From Acanthochlamys bracteata (lineage: Eukaryota > Streptophyta > Magnoliopsida > Pandanales > Velloziaceae), in assembly GCA_019914995.1 (NCBI GenBank), contig CM034132.1, forward strand, positions 5,789,501 to 5,853,500: 64,000 bases of DNA, in the 5' to 3' direction. Positions within the stretch are counted from its first letter, which is position 1, and the number at the start of each line of letters is the position of its first letter. The notes under the pieces were generated by a model, which was not told the DNA's origin, ran no database searches, and worked only from the letters and a program-made list of their open reading frames with translations. The position numbers were made by a program, and so were the translations under genes. Shown piece by piece: positions 1 through 13,429 of this stretch.

Positions 1-1893
1 AGTTGACTAAGAGATTGCTAGAGAGGAACTGAACATGAATAGTAACATGCAACGAAAATGTTAACACAATAATAAAACAAACATAACTGCTAAAAATTGC
101 AAAACTACCAACACACTATGATTTTTTTCGTGGTTTTGCATCGTAATACTTACATCCACCTCACTTGACATCGCAAGTGAAATCCACTGATATTGAAACA
201 GCGTACAAACACCGAGACCTGATGTTCGCAGAAGATCTCTGCCCACAATCTGAATCTTCTCACAGTGGCAACTCACCATAGCCTCCTAAACTTCGTAAAG
301 TTCCTACAGTTGCAACCCTGTATACGTTCGCAAAGACCTACACAAACCGCTAACCTACACCTAGATTAGCCAATTCGAGAACTTGTAAGTTCTCCTACAA
401 TGTTCTCACAAAGTTGCAAATATGTCACGGGGTTTATATCAAGTGATCTCCCTTACAATACTGTTTAATCACTCAACAAGAAAGCAAAAGAGATTTTACA
501 CAAATAAAATAAATAGAACAAACACTTAAAGTAGGCTCTCTATTGAAGTAGTTCTCCTTGAACAGTAGCAAAGCGGTCTACATGATGTGTTCTTTGCTAT
601 TCTCTTCATTGATATTATATAGCAGTATCTCCTTCTTGATCTTAGGATGAAAGCTGCTTGGTTTGATCAAATCTGCAACAGCTAGAAGTAATGACAGGCT
701 AATAAGATCTAAAGAGAACGGCTACCATGATATGATCCAGAAGTACGGTTTCCTTCATCTACTATATCTCTAGAATGGCTCTTCAAAGTTTGAAGTTAAT
801 CGGATCTAAATTGAGGTTGCAAATTCATCTAACCGCTCCAGATGTATATTAGAGTTGTTGCTTTCATGTTATTCGAACTTTATGGTAGATTTTATCTAAT
901 AACCAATATGATCTCTTTGTATAGAAATGTCCTTCAGATGTCCTCTTTAATCTACATATAGAGATCATATTGAAATTCAAACAGATGGCTAAAATATAAG
1001 GGTTTTTGAATTTGATCGTTTGTAGCTATCTGCATGTTGAGAACATTTTATCTTTATAGATCTACTAGATATTCTGGAATATTTTCTCCATATAATCTAC
1101 AAATAAATATTCCAAACATATTTTTGGTTGTTCTAGCATACTCTAAACACACTTGTAACTGGTTAGGACATCTAGGAGCCTAGAAAAATAACTTTGGCAC
1201 AAGTAGATATCATGTTTCAGTCCATCAGCTGACTTGCTATGTCTAGCCACTTTACTGATTTTTCTATACTTCGTTAGTGGATATGTTTGGCTCAGACTTG
1301 AATCGTACATAGCTCTTTAAGTCAGACCTTAGTAGCAAAAATTGCATCTCCAAAATATGATTTGAGTTGAGACATATCGAGTTTGCAATTCTTTGTCTAG
1401 ATTGGTCCACTTGGATGCATTCAGAAGTGGTAAGAGCAAATACCAAGCTTCAAAGATTATTGTAGAATTCGTTTCTATATGAAATCCTTTGAGATTTTGA
1501 CAGTAATAACTTCAAGATGCCAGCTATCTATAGAAAAAACCAGATATGCAAAATCTTGCTTGTGCATAAAGATATCGTATTTGTCATGTGTTGTCTAGAG
1601 GTGTACTTCAGGAGAGTTTTGGCGGTGCAATTAGTGAACTTCATAGAATTTTCTTGTCTTCATTACCTAATAGAATTCCATCCTCTTTATCTTGCTTTAC
1701 TCTTTGGCATACTATCTTTCAACTGTAATAAAAAAATCTGCATTTGATGCTTTGATTAAAAAAATATATGTGCAAAGTAAGCAACCCAATGAGTCTTCAA
1801 TACTTCATGAAAATTTGAATCCACTGTATTTGGCCAAAGCCTAATAATGATTCTCAAATATATATATTGTCACCAAATAATTGATATCCAACA
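1..1893 (-). repeat. Sirevirus-like LTR, truncated by window start
   Basis: The right edge reads TATCCAACA and is followed at once by CTTCCCTTTTTGATGATGA, the reverse complement of the polypurine tract that precedes the 3' LTR in the two better preserved copia elements of this window. A stretch near 130-180 (GTGGTTTTGCAT, then ACATCCACC) resembles the conserved GTGGTTYGGCAAA...ACATCCACGG block of those LTRs. The sequence is much more diverged than the other copies, and the opposite LTR end lies outside the window. The short ORFs inside it look like chance. Confidence 0.55.
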
Positions 1894-1906
1894 ATCTTCC
1901 CTTTTT

Positions 1907-3189
1907 GATGATGATAAAATATTTAGAAATTTATTTGTTAGCTTACAATAAGAAACTTGTTACACATTCAAATCCATGTTGTGTATAGCATAATAGCTTA
2001 GTAGTGAATTAGCTGCATTAGCTCCAGTAGATCAGTAGCTACCCCTTAGTCCATGCGTCTAGTGGTGGTGACACTTACCAGCATTGAAGAAATTAAATTT
2101 ATGCAATCCTTTTTTATGTAGTTTTCTCCCACTTGACCTATGCATTAGCTTGTGAGTAAAATTGTTCAAATTGATGGCAATAAGATGAGCAGCACTGAGA
2201 ACAAAGAGATCGAGCGAAGAGAATAATGGCCGGCAAGATGATAGCGAGATAAGAAAAAGCAGCAAGCGGGTGAAGGAAATTAGAACAATTGAAAATATAT
2301 AAGGCCCCGTTTGGATGTGTTTATTGCAGGATTTAAGCACGAATAAGCACATTACTGTGGAAAGGGTGACAAAATGCCAATTTGGTACTTTTCGAAATAA
2401 GCCGTGCAGGGGCTTTCTAAAATCGAATTTGAAAGACAAATTTTTCTATGGAACATTTGAGAAATTATGATGGTATATAAATAATCATACCGAACAGAGA
2501 TTTCAAACTCTCTCATTTTTTCTTCTTTTCTTTGCTTTTTCTCTTCTGCCGTAAACCTTTTAGTGGAGATTTCTTCGTCTCAATCTTTTCATTTTTAATA
2601 ACGATCTCTTTGTGATTTTCTTCCTCCAACCTTGATCGACAAATTCCCCTCTTTCCCCCTTGCTATATATCTTGATTTTTGGCGAACCTTAGTTCCGTTT
2701 CTCAGTGAACATTCAAAACCTGAAGTTTGTTCGATTTGATTTTGAATAATTAATTAACTTTCTGCATTTTTGTTATTGCATATGTGTTATAATTAGATCT
2801 ATTCTGCTATTACTTGTTGCTTTAACTTGATAGGTTCAATAGCATATATATTACTTTCGGTAATTTTGTGAGTGATATGGTGAATCATTGAATGATAGAT
2901 CAATATATATTTTTTCTATTACTAAGGGTTTCTACGCTATAGGGCACATTTGTCTGTGCTGAAATATTTGAGCTTTTACAGTAAAGCTGCTTTATTTTGC
3001 TTTTAGCAGTTGAAATAAATAATTATTAGTATTTTATTATATTTAGATTTATAATATAGACATAAAGTAATTATTTCTTTGAATTAAACTTTTGAGTAGT
3101 GCTTTAAATTTCTATTAATTATGTATTCTTCATAAATAAATAATATTTATCTTAGAAAGGATTAGAATACATCAGCTAAGGCCTCGTAA
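1907..3189. other. Spacer without a recognised gene
   Basis: No convincing coding sequence is seen. The motif GGCCCCGTTTGGATGTG near 2303 resembles ends of plant MITEs, but no matching inverted end was found. A pyrimidine-rich stretch (about 2510-2700) resembles a plant 5' leader, but no ORF follows it. Confidence 0.4.
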
Positions 3190-3464
3190 TGCTTTATTCA
3201 ATATACATGAGTAGTGAGCTGATTCTTCCCATCAGGCCCATGCAAATATATACAAATATTAAAATCACATACCGCCAAAATATTCGCGTAGCATACTTTG
3301 TTTTATGTCCAATATAATGCGTTATATCTTCCGGCGATATAGTTGCTTTGACATGTGTTCTATCAATAGCTCCAATACGATCATGCGATATAATTTTCGA
3401 TAATAGAATCACAAATTCAATTTATCTTGATATAATAATATTAGTTTCAAATTTTGATTTGATC
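3190..3464 (-). pseudogene. PIF/Harbinger transposase, C-terminal part of a split copy
   Basis: The minus strand encodes IGAIDRTHVKATISPED near 3376-3326, matching the block around the first catalytic Asp of plant HARBI1-type transposases (family pattern IGAIDGTHV). In shifted frames it continues with an NILAVCDFN-like block and a degraded G-x-x-x-x-S-x-H-D-like block. Frameshifts and stops make it nonfunctional. The preceding part of the same transposase lies on the same strand at 12715-13010, on the far side of the copia insertion. Confidence 0.8.
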
Positions 3465-3469
3465 ATTTA
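3465..3469. repeat. Target site duplication ATTTA, left copy
   Basis: ATTTA directly precedes the TGTTGG start of the left LTR and recurs at 12715-12719 directly after the right LTR. A 5-bp duplication is the expected integration footprint of a Ty1-copia element. Confidence 0.85.
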
Positions 3470-5359
3470 TGTTGGAACTCCAAGATTGATTTTGATGATA
3501 ACAATAATTAAGAATTACAGTTTATGGATTAGGGTGAATTAATGATTGGAATCAAGTTCTGCAAAAATTCATAAAACAGATCTATCCCACACGTAATGAG
3601 AGAATCCTCACCCACCAAAACACCAAATTGTCTAATTGTCGCTACATGGATATCGCGAATGAGAGAGAAGAGCAGAGAATCCCTCAGCCACCAAACAGCC
3701 GGTTGTCTAATTGCTGCTACATGGATATCGCGAATGAGAAGAGCGAAAAAACAGTATCGCCAATATAGATGAACAAAAAACAGAGGACTCAATAGCCACT
3801 TTATTACCGCTATTTCACGCCGCTTCGGATGAGAAGAATCGTAAAATCGTGATAATCATTCACTCTTGAAAAATCCGATTTTCCTCCAAAAGAAATCACG
3901 AATTTAATTACAAGAGGACAAAGACACGGGCGAGGGATGCCACAGCCACATCACGGTACCACCGGCGATCGTCAAGGGACAGAGAACAAAGATACGGGAG
4001 GAGGATGCCACAAACCATATAATGACCCAATTGCTATGCTACTCTGCAAGCGGGACAGAGGGACAAGATACGGATGAGGGATGCAATAAACCACATTACA
4101 CCAAATTGTTTATTACTAAAGTATAAACAGACTGCTTTTGGGACAGACCCATATGTTCAAATGCAACGAAATTTTCCTTGCCTCTAAAAATCACCTGCAC
4201 TCACAACGGACTGAAGGACTTCAAACAGAAGATTCACAAGAGCTAAAATCATCTTCACTTTCACACAAAAGGAAAGCTCAATAATCAAGGGAAGAAAGCA
4301 GTCAAAGTCATTGATCAAGTAAAGCAGTCAACCTACACTGTATTTATTATGGACATGCCGTTGGCAGCTTAGCTCACCGAGACTCAAACAGAAGCTTAGC
4401 TGAATTAAGCTCTCAACCGTTGGCAGCAAATTCAAACCTCTTCAACGCATTTAATGCCATGAAGACTTTGCACAAACACAGCTGAAGAACCACTTGACAA
4501 CACCACTTCTTCTCTGACATGAAGAATCGAGCGCCAACAGCTCCTGCACAGGAAAGATGTTCTATAAAAAGGGAGTCACAGCAACGAGGAAACGTGGTGG
4601 AGAAATAGAGAAAAACAGGGAGAGAACATAAAGAAAACAGAAGTAGAGAGAACCCAAAAAAAAAAAAAAACAGAGATATACAAGAACTCTACTACTCTAC
4701 ACAAAAACTTCCACTGCCGGTCACGAACTTGACTACTCCACACAAACAAATCTTGCTGCAAATCATACTGAAGAAATCTCTCAATAATCTCTCCGATCAT
4801 CTCATCTGAATCACTGTTTAAACACTCAACATTCATGAGATAGATCCTGCACTCAATATTTGTTTATTTTCTTGTAACTTGTCACTGACAGTTTAAAGGT
4901 GGTGCTGCAAGCACCGGTAAAGAAAGCTCAGGTAGAGCTTGGTGTAAGCTCTTAGACCTTGTAATAGTGCTAGCAAATCAGCCAGGGGGACAGGCGTGTC
5001 CAGGAGGCTGGTAGGGATTGTCTTGGCGAAGAAACCCGATAGAGTATGTGTGCTTGGCGAAGCACTTCGCTCTAGGTGTATTTGTAGCTTATTAAAGGTC
5101 TAGTGAAGCTTTGGCTTTGGTGATAGAGCGATCGTGGATGTAGGCAAAGGGGTTTTGCCGAACCACGTTAAATACTCTGAGCACTACTCTTTGTTACTTC
5201 ACAAGAAACACACTAACTCTTACATGCAGAGGTTACAAAGATTGACACAAATTGTTAGCTCTCTCTCGCCAAGAGGGATAACAAACTTAACGAAAATTTT
5301 TATAGACTAACTCAAGTCACCCCTCCCCTCTTGAGTTAATCTTACAGGAATATCTAATA
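3470..5359 (+). repeat. 5' LTR of copia element 1
   Basis: Starts TGTTGGAACTCC and ends GGAATATCTAATA. It aligns with 10801-12714 over its whole length, with many small block differences. It would carry the promoter and the polyadenylation site of the element. Confidence 0.9.
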
Positions 5360-5373
5360 ATTGGTATCAGAGC
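5360..5373 (+). promoter_or_regulatory. Primer binding site, initiator Met-tRNA
   Basis: ATTGGTATCAGAGC immediately follows the 5' LTR. It is complementary to the 3' end of plant initiator methionine tRNA, the usual primer for copia reverse transcription. Confidence 0.9.
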
Positions 5374-5417
5374 AGGCCTCCAATTTCAAGGTTTAACAAC
5401 CTTGAGGAAAAGATCCT

Positions 5418-7162
5418 ATGGCAAGATCAAACTTCATTGAAAAGGAAGGAAGATCACTTGACTGTCCTCCAATATTTGAGGGGAACAATTATAGACATTG
5501 GAAGATGAAGATGACTGTATTCTTAAAGGCACAAAATCATTTTTTGTGGAAGATTGTCAAAGAAGGAGATAAAGCCACAACGCAAATTCCAGAGAATAAC
5601 AACTTTTCTTCTTTAAATTCTTATGCCTTGGAATTATTGTATCATGCCTTAAATTTTGAACAATTTAATCATATATATTTTTATTCCACAGCAAAAGAAG
5701 TTTGGCTTAAGTTAAAAAGGATGTATGTAGACAAACTTGAGATTAGCCAAAGCAATGAAGGTAAAATGTCATCAAATGAAAGTGAAGGAATACCAAATCA
5801 TTAAAAAGAAGATAACATTCGCTTTACTGCCATCCACGAACATCAAAATGAGGTAAGTATTCCTACTTCTAAAGGAGATGATAATATTATTTTGGTAACA
5901 AGAAAATGCAGGCACATCTTGAGAAAGAACCAAAGGAGAAGAAGTAAGAACTGGCCTCAGAAGAGAGTAAAGCCCATATGCAGTAATAAAAATTCTTTCT
6001 CATCCAGAAAGAGTAAAACTGAAACTATACATCAAAAGGATATGGAACTATGTCTAATGGCCAATAATGAACAATTTAGTGAGGTAAGCTCATCTGAATT
6101 TTATGACTCAAATGAAAATTTGCAAGAAAATTTTGATCAACTATATGCTAAATACATGCATGTGAAACGCATGAATAAAAGTATGAAAAACTGCATGCGT
6201 GAATACAAAGAAAAGAACGATTTGTTGACTAAGCAAGTACTCACTTTTAATGATGCTCTTGATGGTGCTTTGTCTACTAACCAAATAAGTGCAGAAATAC
6301 ATGCGTTACGTGCTGAAAACAGGAAGCTCATTGAGACAAATGAGAAACTTTGTACCAAGTTGAATGACTATACTACTGGTAAGTACCTAACCAGCTCTGA
6401 CATTGATAACTCCTCACTTGTGTGAATCTAAATGAAAAAATCAAAAAGTTAGATGTAAATAATGCCAAGTTGCATATGGAATGTAATAATCTGAAAGAAG
6501 AACTTGTTCAAGTCAAAGTAATAAATAAATCACATGCTACTGAATGCTTACTACTGAAAAATGAGGTAAAAGAATTGACTGCAAAGAACGGTGACCTTCA
6601 AGTCTCTCTAGCAAAATTTGTTAAAGGTAAAAACAGGTTGGATGCAATGCTTGGTGCACACAATGGTGCATTCAGAAGGAAAGATATTGAGTGCATGCCA
6701 ACTACTGAGAATCTTACTGTGAACCAAATCAATGACAAGCAAAACTTAAAAACTACAAGTGTTGGATTCTGCAGTAAGTACAAAACTGACAAGGTACACT
6801 CTTCTACTTCTTTTTTGAAGTGTTTCTATTGTGGTAGAAAGGGTCACAAAGTAAGCTCTTGTTGGTTTAAAAATAATGAAAATAAAGTAAAGGTAATGTG
6901 GATTTCCAAGACCAATCATCTTCCGAAAGAGGTAAGTGAAAATCCCTTTAGATCAAGTACTAGATGCATTACTACTAAACAATCTATTATTTTGCAAGAT
7001 GATCCATCCACCTTCAATGTTGCTAGCAACGATGAATATGTGACTCGTTATTCCAAATTCAAGAAAAATCAAGATATGAATAAAAAGATATGGGTGCCAA
7101 AGGAAACTCTCAAGATTGCCAACACTTTAGAACCCAAAGAAATTTGGGTGTTAAAGAGATAA
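5418..7162 (+). pseudogene. gag: Copia gag, broken into three frames
   Basis: The first ORF (5418-5804) has the copia gag N-terminus: P-P-I-F-x-G-x-N-Y-x-x-W-K-x-K-M, then an A-K-E-V-W block. It stops early and the middle part of gag seems deleted. Two further ORFs (5892-6425 and 6422-7162) encode a charged, coiled-coil-like region (NEKLCTKLND, LLLKNEVKELTAKN) and a CCHC zinc knuckle, CFYCGRKGHKVSSCW, near 6821-6865. The last ORF ends with repeated W-V-P-K-E-like motifs, also seen in the gag of the element at 35022-45579. The capsid-like protein would package element RNA, but stops at about 5802 and 6423 make this copy defective. Confidence 0.8.
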
Positions 7163-8038
7163 ATCCCTATTGCAAATTCTACAGCGTGAAGGTAAGTAAT
7201 CCAATCTTTGAATGATTTTGATGATTTATAGCATTTCAATTCAAATGAAACTCATTGTGCATTCATGTTGAAATTTTGGCTGAAGCTTTGTTACATGTTA
7301 TTTTGGTTGAATGATATCTTGCATCTGACAATTGTTTGAAAAATATGCTTGCACTTTTCTAAAATTAGGTTAAACTTTTTTAACGTAAAAATAATTAAAT
7401 TGTGGCATACGAATATATCATGAATAAATTTATTGAATGATTGTTGAATGATGTTTCATAAACATTGATTTATTAAAATATTTTTGAACCAAAGAATTCT
7501 GAACACTTGATGTAAATACAATTTGATAAAATGAGTTCAATCACTGTGAAACGAATTGCAAACCATCTGTGCTATTGAAATGGTAAGAATCACTGCTTTT
7601 ATAAAATTCTATTTTGATGAATATTAATGTGAGTCTATATGAAGTTTTCAGAATTTTGGACAGTATATATGCTACTAACTATTGCAGGAGAAATATGAAC
7701 AAAAGAAAGTAAAACACATGACAGAACTGCTGCAAGGATGTATAAAATATTAAAATTTACAAGTTTTCAAGATTGGTCTATTGCTTCAAAATGGTGAAAA
7801 GATTATTAATGAGATTGCATCTGAACAGAAGCACTTCACTATAAGAAGAAAGGTAACACATGCATATTATGTTGATGATTTTCTGTCTAGTTGAAAGCCA
7901 GCAGAAAAATGGATAAATGTTGTGTAGAGATTTGGATACTACATTACAAAAAAAATTTTCTCTACTCTTCAAAACTGAATTTAATCAAAGATCAATGCGA
8001 AGTGAAGATCAAACCTGAAAATCTTTACAGATGCCTTC

Positions 8039-8242
8039 ATGAGAGTTAAATTACTAAGTAATTTAATGCGAAGTGAAGATCAAATGGATAGATGTTGTTA
8101 CTCATTCCAACAAGTGCACATGAACCTACTTGATCCACATAGAGTTGTAAGATTGAAAAGTAAACACCTTCACCTTGTAATGATCAATGATTGCTATAAT
8201 TTTATTCATTTTTCCTTCTTACTAATAAAAATGATGCACTGA
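8039..8242 (+). pseudogene. Copia integrase core remnant
   Basis: An open stretch includes QQVHMNLLDPHRVVRLKSK and later LVMINDCYNF. These align in order with the integrase start of the related element (HMDLFGP... and LVIVDDYSRF). Catalytic and neighbouring Asp residues are replaced by Asn. The flanking protease, reverse transcriptase and RNase H are not recognisable, so pol has decayed or been deleted. Confidence 0.6.
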
Positions 8243-10786
8243 AAGTATTTTTAAATCCTTGCCAAAAGAGTAAGTTTAATGTAATATGATATAGATAACT
8301 TATTTGATCATTCACATTACCTAGAGGATATATATTTTTAAGAACTTTGACTGTTGAGGAATTCATTCATGCTATACTTGATGAGATTAATAGTAGGCCG
8401 AGAAAGGATTCAGCTATTTTGCAGATTCGTCAAGGACAGTAAAGAAATGTCCATTACAGCAGAAAAATAACCAGCTGCAATCTAAACAGAGGACGAGCAA
8501 CTTTCTGTTGAAATTTTCAAAATGCAAGGAGACTCTCAAATTGCATCGTTTATATTCAAACATGAGTACAGTGATCTTCACAAAAAGCCATCGATAGATA
8601 AATCATATAAAGAGATAAAAATCATATTTCAATCAAGAGGTAAGTATATCTTCTTTATATTAATTTTGATATTTGTTAAGATCTCATGGCTCTTTATCCT
8701 TGATACATAACTGCTCTTAAATAGTGAATGATTTTTTTTAAATATTAAACGATTGCATCATGTTTTTGCAAAAATGTTTTCAAGTGATTTGTCATATGGA
8801 GCCTTAATGAGATTTACCAATCTTTGTCTATTGCCACTTTATAATCAAACTATTGACCATCCTTAAACAAACTTATTTAAAGCTAAACTCTTCTTCTTGG
8901 TTAAGTTGAAATTGAATGAATTTTTCAGAGATGAAATTGCTTGGGTGATCCATATTTTTTTTGGCTTATGCAAACCGAACTATCATGCTAAAAGAAAATT
9001 CTTCAAATGAGATGAGACTTTACAGTGATTCATCTAAATCTCTCAGTGAATATCTAAGCCAAACTATCTTGAGTCAAACTCTTTGGATTCCACTCTACTC
9101 CACTGAAAGTTCAGTAACTAATCATGTTGAGACATATTTGCTTGTATTTCTAAGAGTCTAAATGTTTTGTGGAATTATGATACACCTTAATGAAGCTTTC
9201 AATTGTTAAACAAAACTGTTGAGTTTTCTTTGAAAGTATTATTTATAATGATAAGAATTGTTAATAATTCTTGGTGAGATTTTGATTCATTGACGCATTA
9301 TGTTTTATTTGCTATATAACTCAACATGTGAAGTTAAATCTTATGATATCATCTCCGGTTTGGATGTGTTATTCGATATTTTAATTCAATTCCTATATTG
9401 ATAATGTCATCTAAAGATAATGCCAAAATCTTCTGAATTCTGTGAAGCTCTGACATCTCCCTGTAGGAAAGAGTCTTTAAAACTATTTTGCAGGATGTTT
9501 TCATAAGCTAAAGGGAAATAAAATTAAATGTAATCAGCAAAGGGAAGAAAGAGTACATAGCAAAAAGAGAGATATTCACCATGCTGTCAAAATTATTCAG
9601 AATACTCTGTGAACAAGAAAGAAATAAGTTATTAAAAGACAAGGCAAGCAAAACTTTGCATGAGTAAGTTAAGAAACGAGTATGAATACATTGTAAGCTA
9701 TCCAAAGGTATGGGTAACTCGCTTCTTTTAACTTAGTATTCATTTTTCATTAAAATTATTTACTAATAATCAATACTGAAATTCTGCTGATTATGCAAAT
9801 GATATTGAAAATTGATTTTGATAAAAATACCTATGCAAATGAATGATTTTTCATGAGGAGAATGCTGTCCATCAAATGATAAATCACTAAGCAAGCACAT
9901 CAAGGAGAAAAGCCTTTGAATCAAAGTGAAAGAAGAAAAGCATGTTTTATAAATGATATATTCTTTTAGATTCTTTTAGAATTAGTGAATTTTATTGCAA
10001 GATCTACAATATATAGGCTAAATGGAAATTATGCGATTACAACATTAGTTGATGAATGTCATACATTAACTGCTTATGAGAAAACTTTGAAAGCTAATGT
10101 CCTTTGGGCGTAGAAAAGTTATTTATCAATGCAGGAACAAAATAGTTGAGAAAAGCTAATAAGAAAGTGAAGCATGCTACTCAAGTCAACTACTTTACTG
10201 AAAAGCTTCTATATTGAAAGAAGAAAAGTTGATAAGTGCTTCAACTACAAAAGAAAAAGAATATGGTCTTTATAGCAGAGGGCACTTACTAAGGGGGAGA
10301 AAACATATAGTCATGACAATATGAATTATGATTTATAGAAAAATATTATCCTTGTGAACTAACAAATTTTGTGCAGGATATATGATGCAATACAAGACAG
10401 ACATGCATCGCTCTTTTTACTACTAATAAAATGTCATTCTTTGCAAGAAAAAGTTGCTGAAATCAATTTGCACAATTTAGTAGAAGAACATGCATTAGTG
10501 CAACCAAAAGAACCAAGACAAATAAATGCATTACCTTATACAAGGATCAACGATAAAAGAAGAAAAGGCTGCCATTTACAGGTACTACCATTTTAGTGTA
10601 TTGGATACCCTCCTTCTAACTTTTTTTGTGATGACAAAAAGGGGGAGAAATAGAAGAATTATCATGCGCAGGTCAGGTGATTTATTATGTTTACAATATC
10701 AAATTAGTATTTCATTGAGAGGGAGTTATTACATTGTGCTTAATTAGAATCATAAACCAATAATTCTTAATTGTTTTGTCATCATC
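8243..10786. other. Inner 3' part of copia element 1, no recognised genes
   Basis: About 2.5 kb of AT-rich sequence with only short ORFs (for example 8522-8710, 8961-9161 and 10369-10596). None shows motifs of reverse transcriptase, RNase H or env-like proteins that I can defend. Polypurine-like motifs occur at 10291-10300 and 10636-10650. Confidence 0.5.
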
Positions 10787-10800
10787 AAAAAGGGGGAGAT
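10787..10800 (+). promoter_or_regulatory. Polypurine tract of copia element 1
   Basis: AAAAAGGGGGAGAT abuts the TGTTGG start of the 3' LTR and would prime plus-strand DNA synthesis. Confidence 0.85.
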
Positions 10801-12714
10801 TGTTGGAACTCCAAGATTGATTTTGATGATAACAATAATTAAGAATTATAGTTTATGGATTAGGGTGAATTAATGATTGGAATCAAGTTCTGCAGAAATT
10901 CATAAAACAGATCTATCCCACACGTAATGCATAATCCTCACCACCAAACGACCAAATTGCCTAATTGTCGCTACATGGATATCGCAAACAGAGAAGAGCA
11001 GAGAATCCCTCAGCCACCAAACAGCCAGCTGTCTAATTGCTGCTACATGGATATCGCGAATAGAGAAGAGTAGAAAAATAAAGTATCGCCAACAAAGATG
11101 AACAAAAAACAGAGGACTCAATAGCCGGTTACTTCGCTGCTATTTCGCCGCTGCTTGGTGGACAGAGAAGAATCAGAAAATTGTGATAATCATTCACTCT
11201 TCAGAAAATCCGATTTTCCTCCAGAAGAAATCACGAATTTAATTACAAAAGGACAAAGACACGGGATGTAGGATGCCACATCCACCACATCACAAAACCA
11301 AGGATCGCTCAAAGCGGGCGAGAGAACAAAGATACGGGATGAAGATGCCACAGCCATATAACAGCCCACTGCTATGCTACTACCAAGCGGATGACAGAGG
11401 ACAAAGATACGTGATGAGAGGATGCAATAAACCACATTACAATCACCGTTTGGCTACTAAAGTATAAGCAGACTTCTGTTTGATGCAACCCATATGTTCA
11501 ATGCAACGAAATTTCCCTTGCCTCTAAAAATCACCGCACTTACAACGGATCAAGGACTTCAAACAAAGATTCACAAGAGCTAAAATCATCTTCACTTTCA
11601 CACAAAAAGGAAAGCTCAATAATCAAGGAAAGAAAGCAAATAAAGTCATTGATCAAGTAAAGCGATCAACCCGCACCAGATTTATTATGGACATGCGCTG
11701 GCGGCGCTCACCGAGACTCGCATGTAAGCTTAGCTGAATTAAGCTCTCAACTGCTGGCGAGAAATTCAAACCTCCTCAACGATTTAATGCCATGAAGACT
11801 TTGCACAAACACAAATTGAAGAACCACTGACAACACCACTTCTTCTCGACATGAAGAACCGAGCGCCAACAGCAACGTTCCTCAACGGCTCCTGTACAGG
11901 AAAGATGTTCTATAAAAAGGGAGTCACAGCAACAAGGAAACGTGGTGGAGAAATAGAGAAAAACATGGAGAGAACATAAAGAAAACAGAAGTAGAGAGAA
12001 CCAAAAAAAAAAAATACAGAGATATACAAGAACTCTACTACTCTACACAAAAACTCCCCCCTTTGCTTGCTTCTTTAACTTGACTACTCCACACAAACAA
12101 ATCTTGCTGCAAATCATACTGAAGAAATCTCTCAGCAATCTCTCCGATCATCTCATCTGAATCACTTCTTAAACACTCAACATTCATGAGATAGATCCTG
12201 CACTCAATACTTGTTTATTTTCTTGTAACTTGTCACTTGTGTGATTTAAAGGTGGTCTTTGCAGCACCGGTAAAGGAAGCTCAGTAGAGCTTGGTGTAAG
12301 CTCTTAGACCTTGTAATAGTGCTAACAAATCAGCCAGAAAAAAGCAGCGTGTCGGAGGTCTGTAGGGGTTGTCTTGGCGAAGAAACCCGGTGGAGAGTAT
12401 GTGTGTTGGCGAAGCACACCGCTCTAGGTGTATTTGTAGCTTATTAAAGTCTAGTGAAGCTTTGGCTCTGGTGATAGAGCGACCGTGGATGTAGGCAAAG
12501 GGATTTTGCCGAACCACGTTAAATACCCTGAGCACTATTCTTTGTTACTTCACAAGAAACACACTAATTCTTACATCGCCCAGTTACAAAGATTGACACA
12601 AACGGCCACTTTATTAGCTCTCTGCCAGTAGGATAACAAACTTAACGAAAATTTTTATAGACTAACTCAATTCACCCCTCCCCTCTTGAGTTAATCTTGC
12701 AGGAATATCTAACA
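10801..12714 (+). repeat. 3' LTR of copia element 1
   Basis: Starts TGTTGGAACTCC and ends GGAATATCTAACA, followed by ATTTA, the right copy of the target duplication. It pairs with 3470-5359. Confidence 0.9.
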
Positions 12715-13010
12715 ATTTACTTGAAACCAAGGAGATAGTGCGCAATCTGCGGTTTATGAACTCTCTTGCCATCATTGTATCTAGCGTGAGGGTTTATAAT
12801 ATTTGAAGCTAATCTCAGCATAGACTCGTGCACTCTATGAAAATGTCGATGGATAGTTTTACACGAATGATTGACCTAATCTATTTCGAAGACTATGCAC
12901 ACACATTATGTGAAATATCGCAAGTTATTCATGAATAGAGATTTTATGTGTTGGTACTAATCCGTACAACTTTGTGAACTCATCACAAAGTTGTAAAAAA
13001 ATGGGTACTT
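12715..13010 (-). pseudogene. PIF/Harbinger transposase, N-terminal/middle part of a split copy
   Basis: On the minus strand one frame reads KTIHRHFHRVHESMLRLA and continues to HKPQIAHYLLGFK. This matches the region just upstream of the first catalytic Asp in plant HARBI1 transposases (SxETIxRHFxxV... then YPxFKDCIGAIDG). A neighbouring frame carries the LAIF/RNRL block. The sequence runs straight into the copia target site, and its continuation is at 3190-3464. Several stops and frameshifts are present. Confidence 0.75.
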
Positions 13011-13429
13011 ACATTTGATACTTTTATCGCAACGGATTTCGTTTTCTTTCAATACCTCATTCATTATTGTATTACCTGCGCGCGTATATATACGACACGC
13101 ACGGGTTTTCTCGTTCATTGATATATCTCGTTTTCTTTCAATATCTCAAATAATTCTATCCATTCTTATTCACTATTATTTTCCTCATCGTCAGTACTAG
13201 CCTAAGAATCCATTTAACTTCAGTTGTAAAAAATTAAATATAAAGTGTCAACATATTTACCAAATTTAACATAAATATACTATTTCATGTTCACAATTAC
13301 GACAATAGCAATATCAAACAAAACATGGTAACAATCATGATAGATAGATACTTCTTTTCCTCAAACTTTTTAACTTTGGGATATGCCTGAAAAGAATAAA
13401 AAGAATAAGATCTAAACATAACGATGTTT
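13011..13429. other. Harbinger inter-gene spacer, no gene seen
   Basis: AT-rich sequence between the split transposase and the Myb/SANT-like gene on the same strand. The ORF at 13015-13200 shows no recognisable motif. Confidence 0.4.

Larger units (their letters stand above)
3470..12714 (+). mobile_element. Ty1-copia (Sirevirus lineage) retrotransposon, decayed
   Basis: The element has 1.9-kb LTRs running from TGTTGGAACT to ATATCTAAYA, a Met-tRNA primer site right after the left LTR, a polypurine tract right before the right LTR, and a 5-bp target duplication. Further AAGGGGGAGA-like motifs upstream of the last tract (10291, 10636) resemble the multiple polypurine tracts typical of Sireviruses. 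Inside are a broken gag (5418-7162) and a remnant of the integrase core (8039-8242). No reverse transcriptase motif was found. It inserted into a Harbinger transposase. Its LTRs belong to the same family as those of the element at 35022-45579. Confidence 0.9.

Noticed and set aside
12281-12535. Minus-strand 84-codon ORF in the copia LTR
   Set aside because: Lies wholly in the 3' LTR; no protein-like motif and not preserved in the other LTR.
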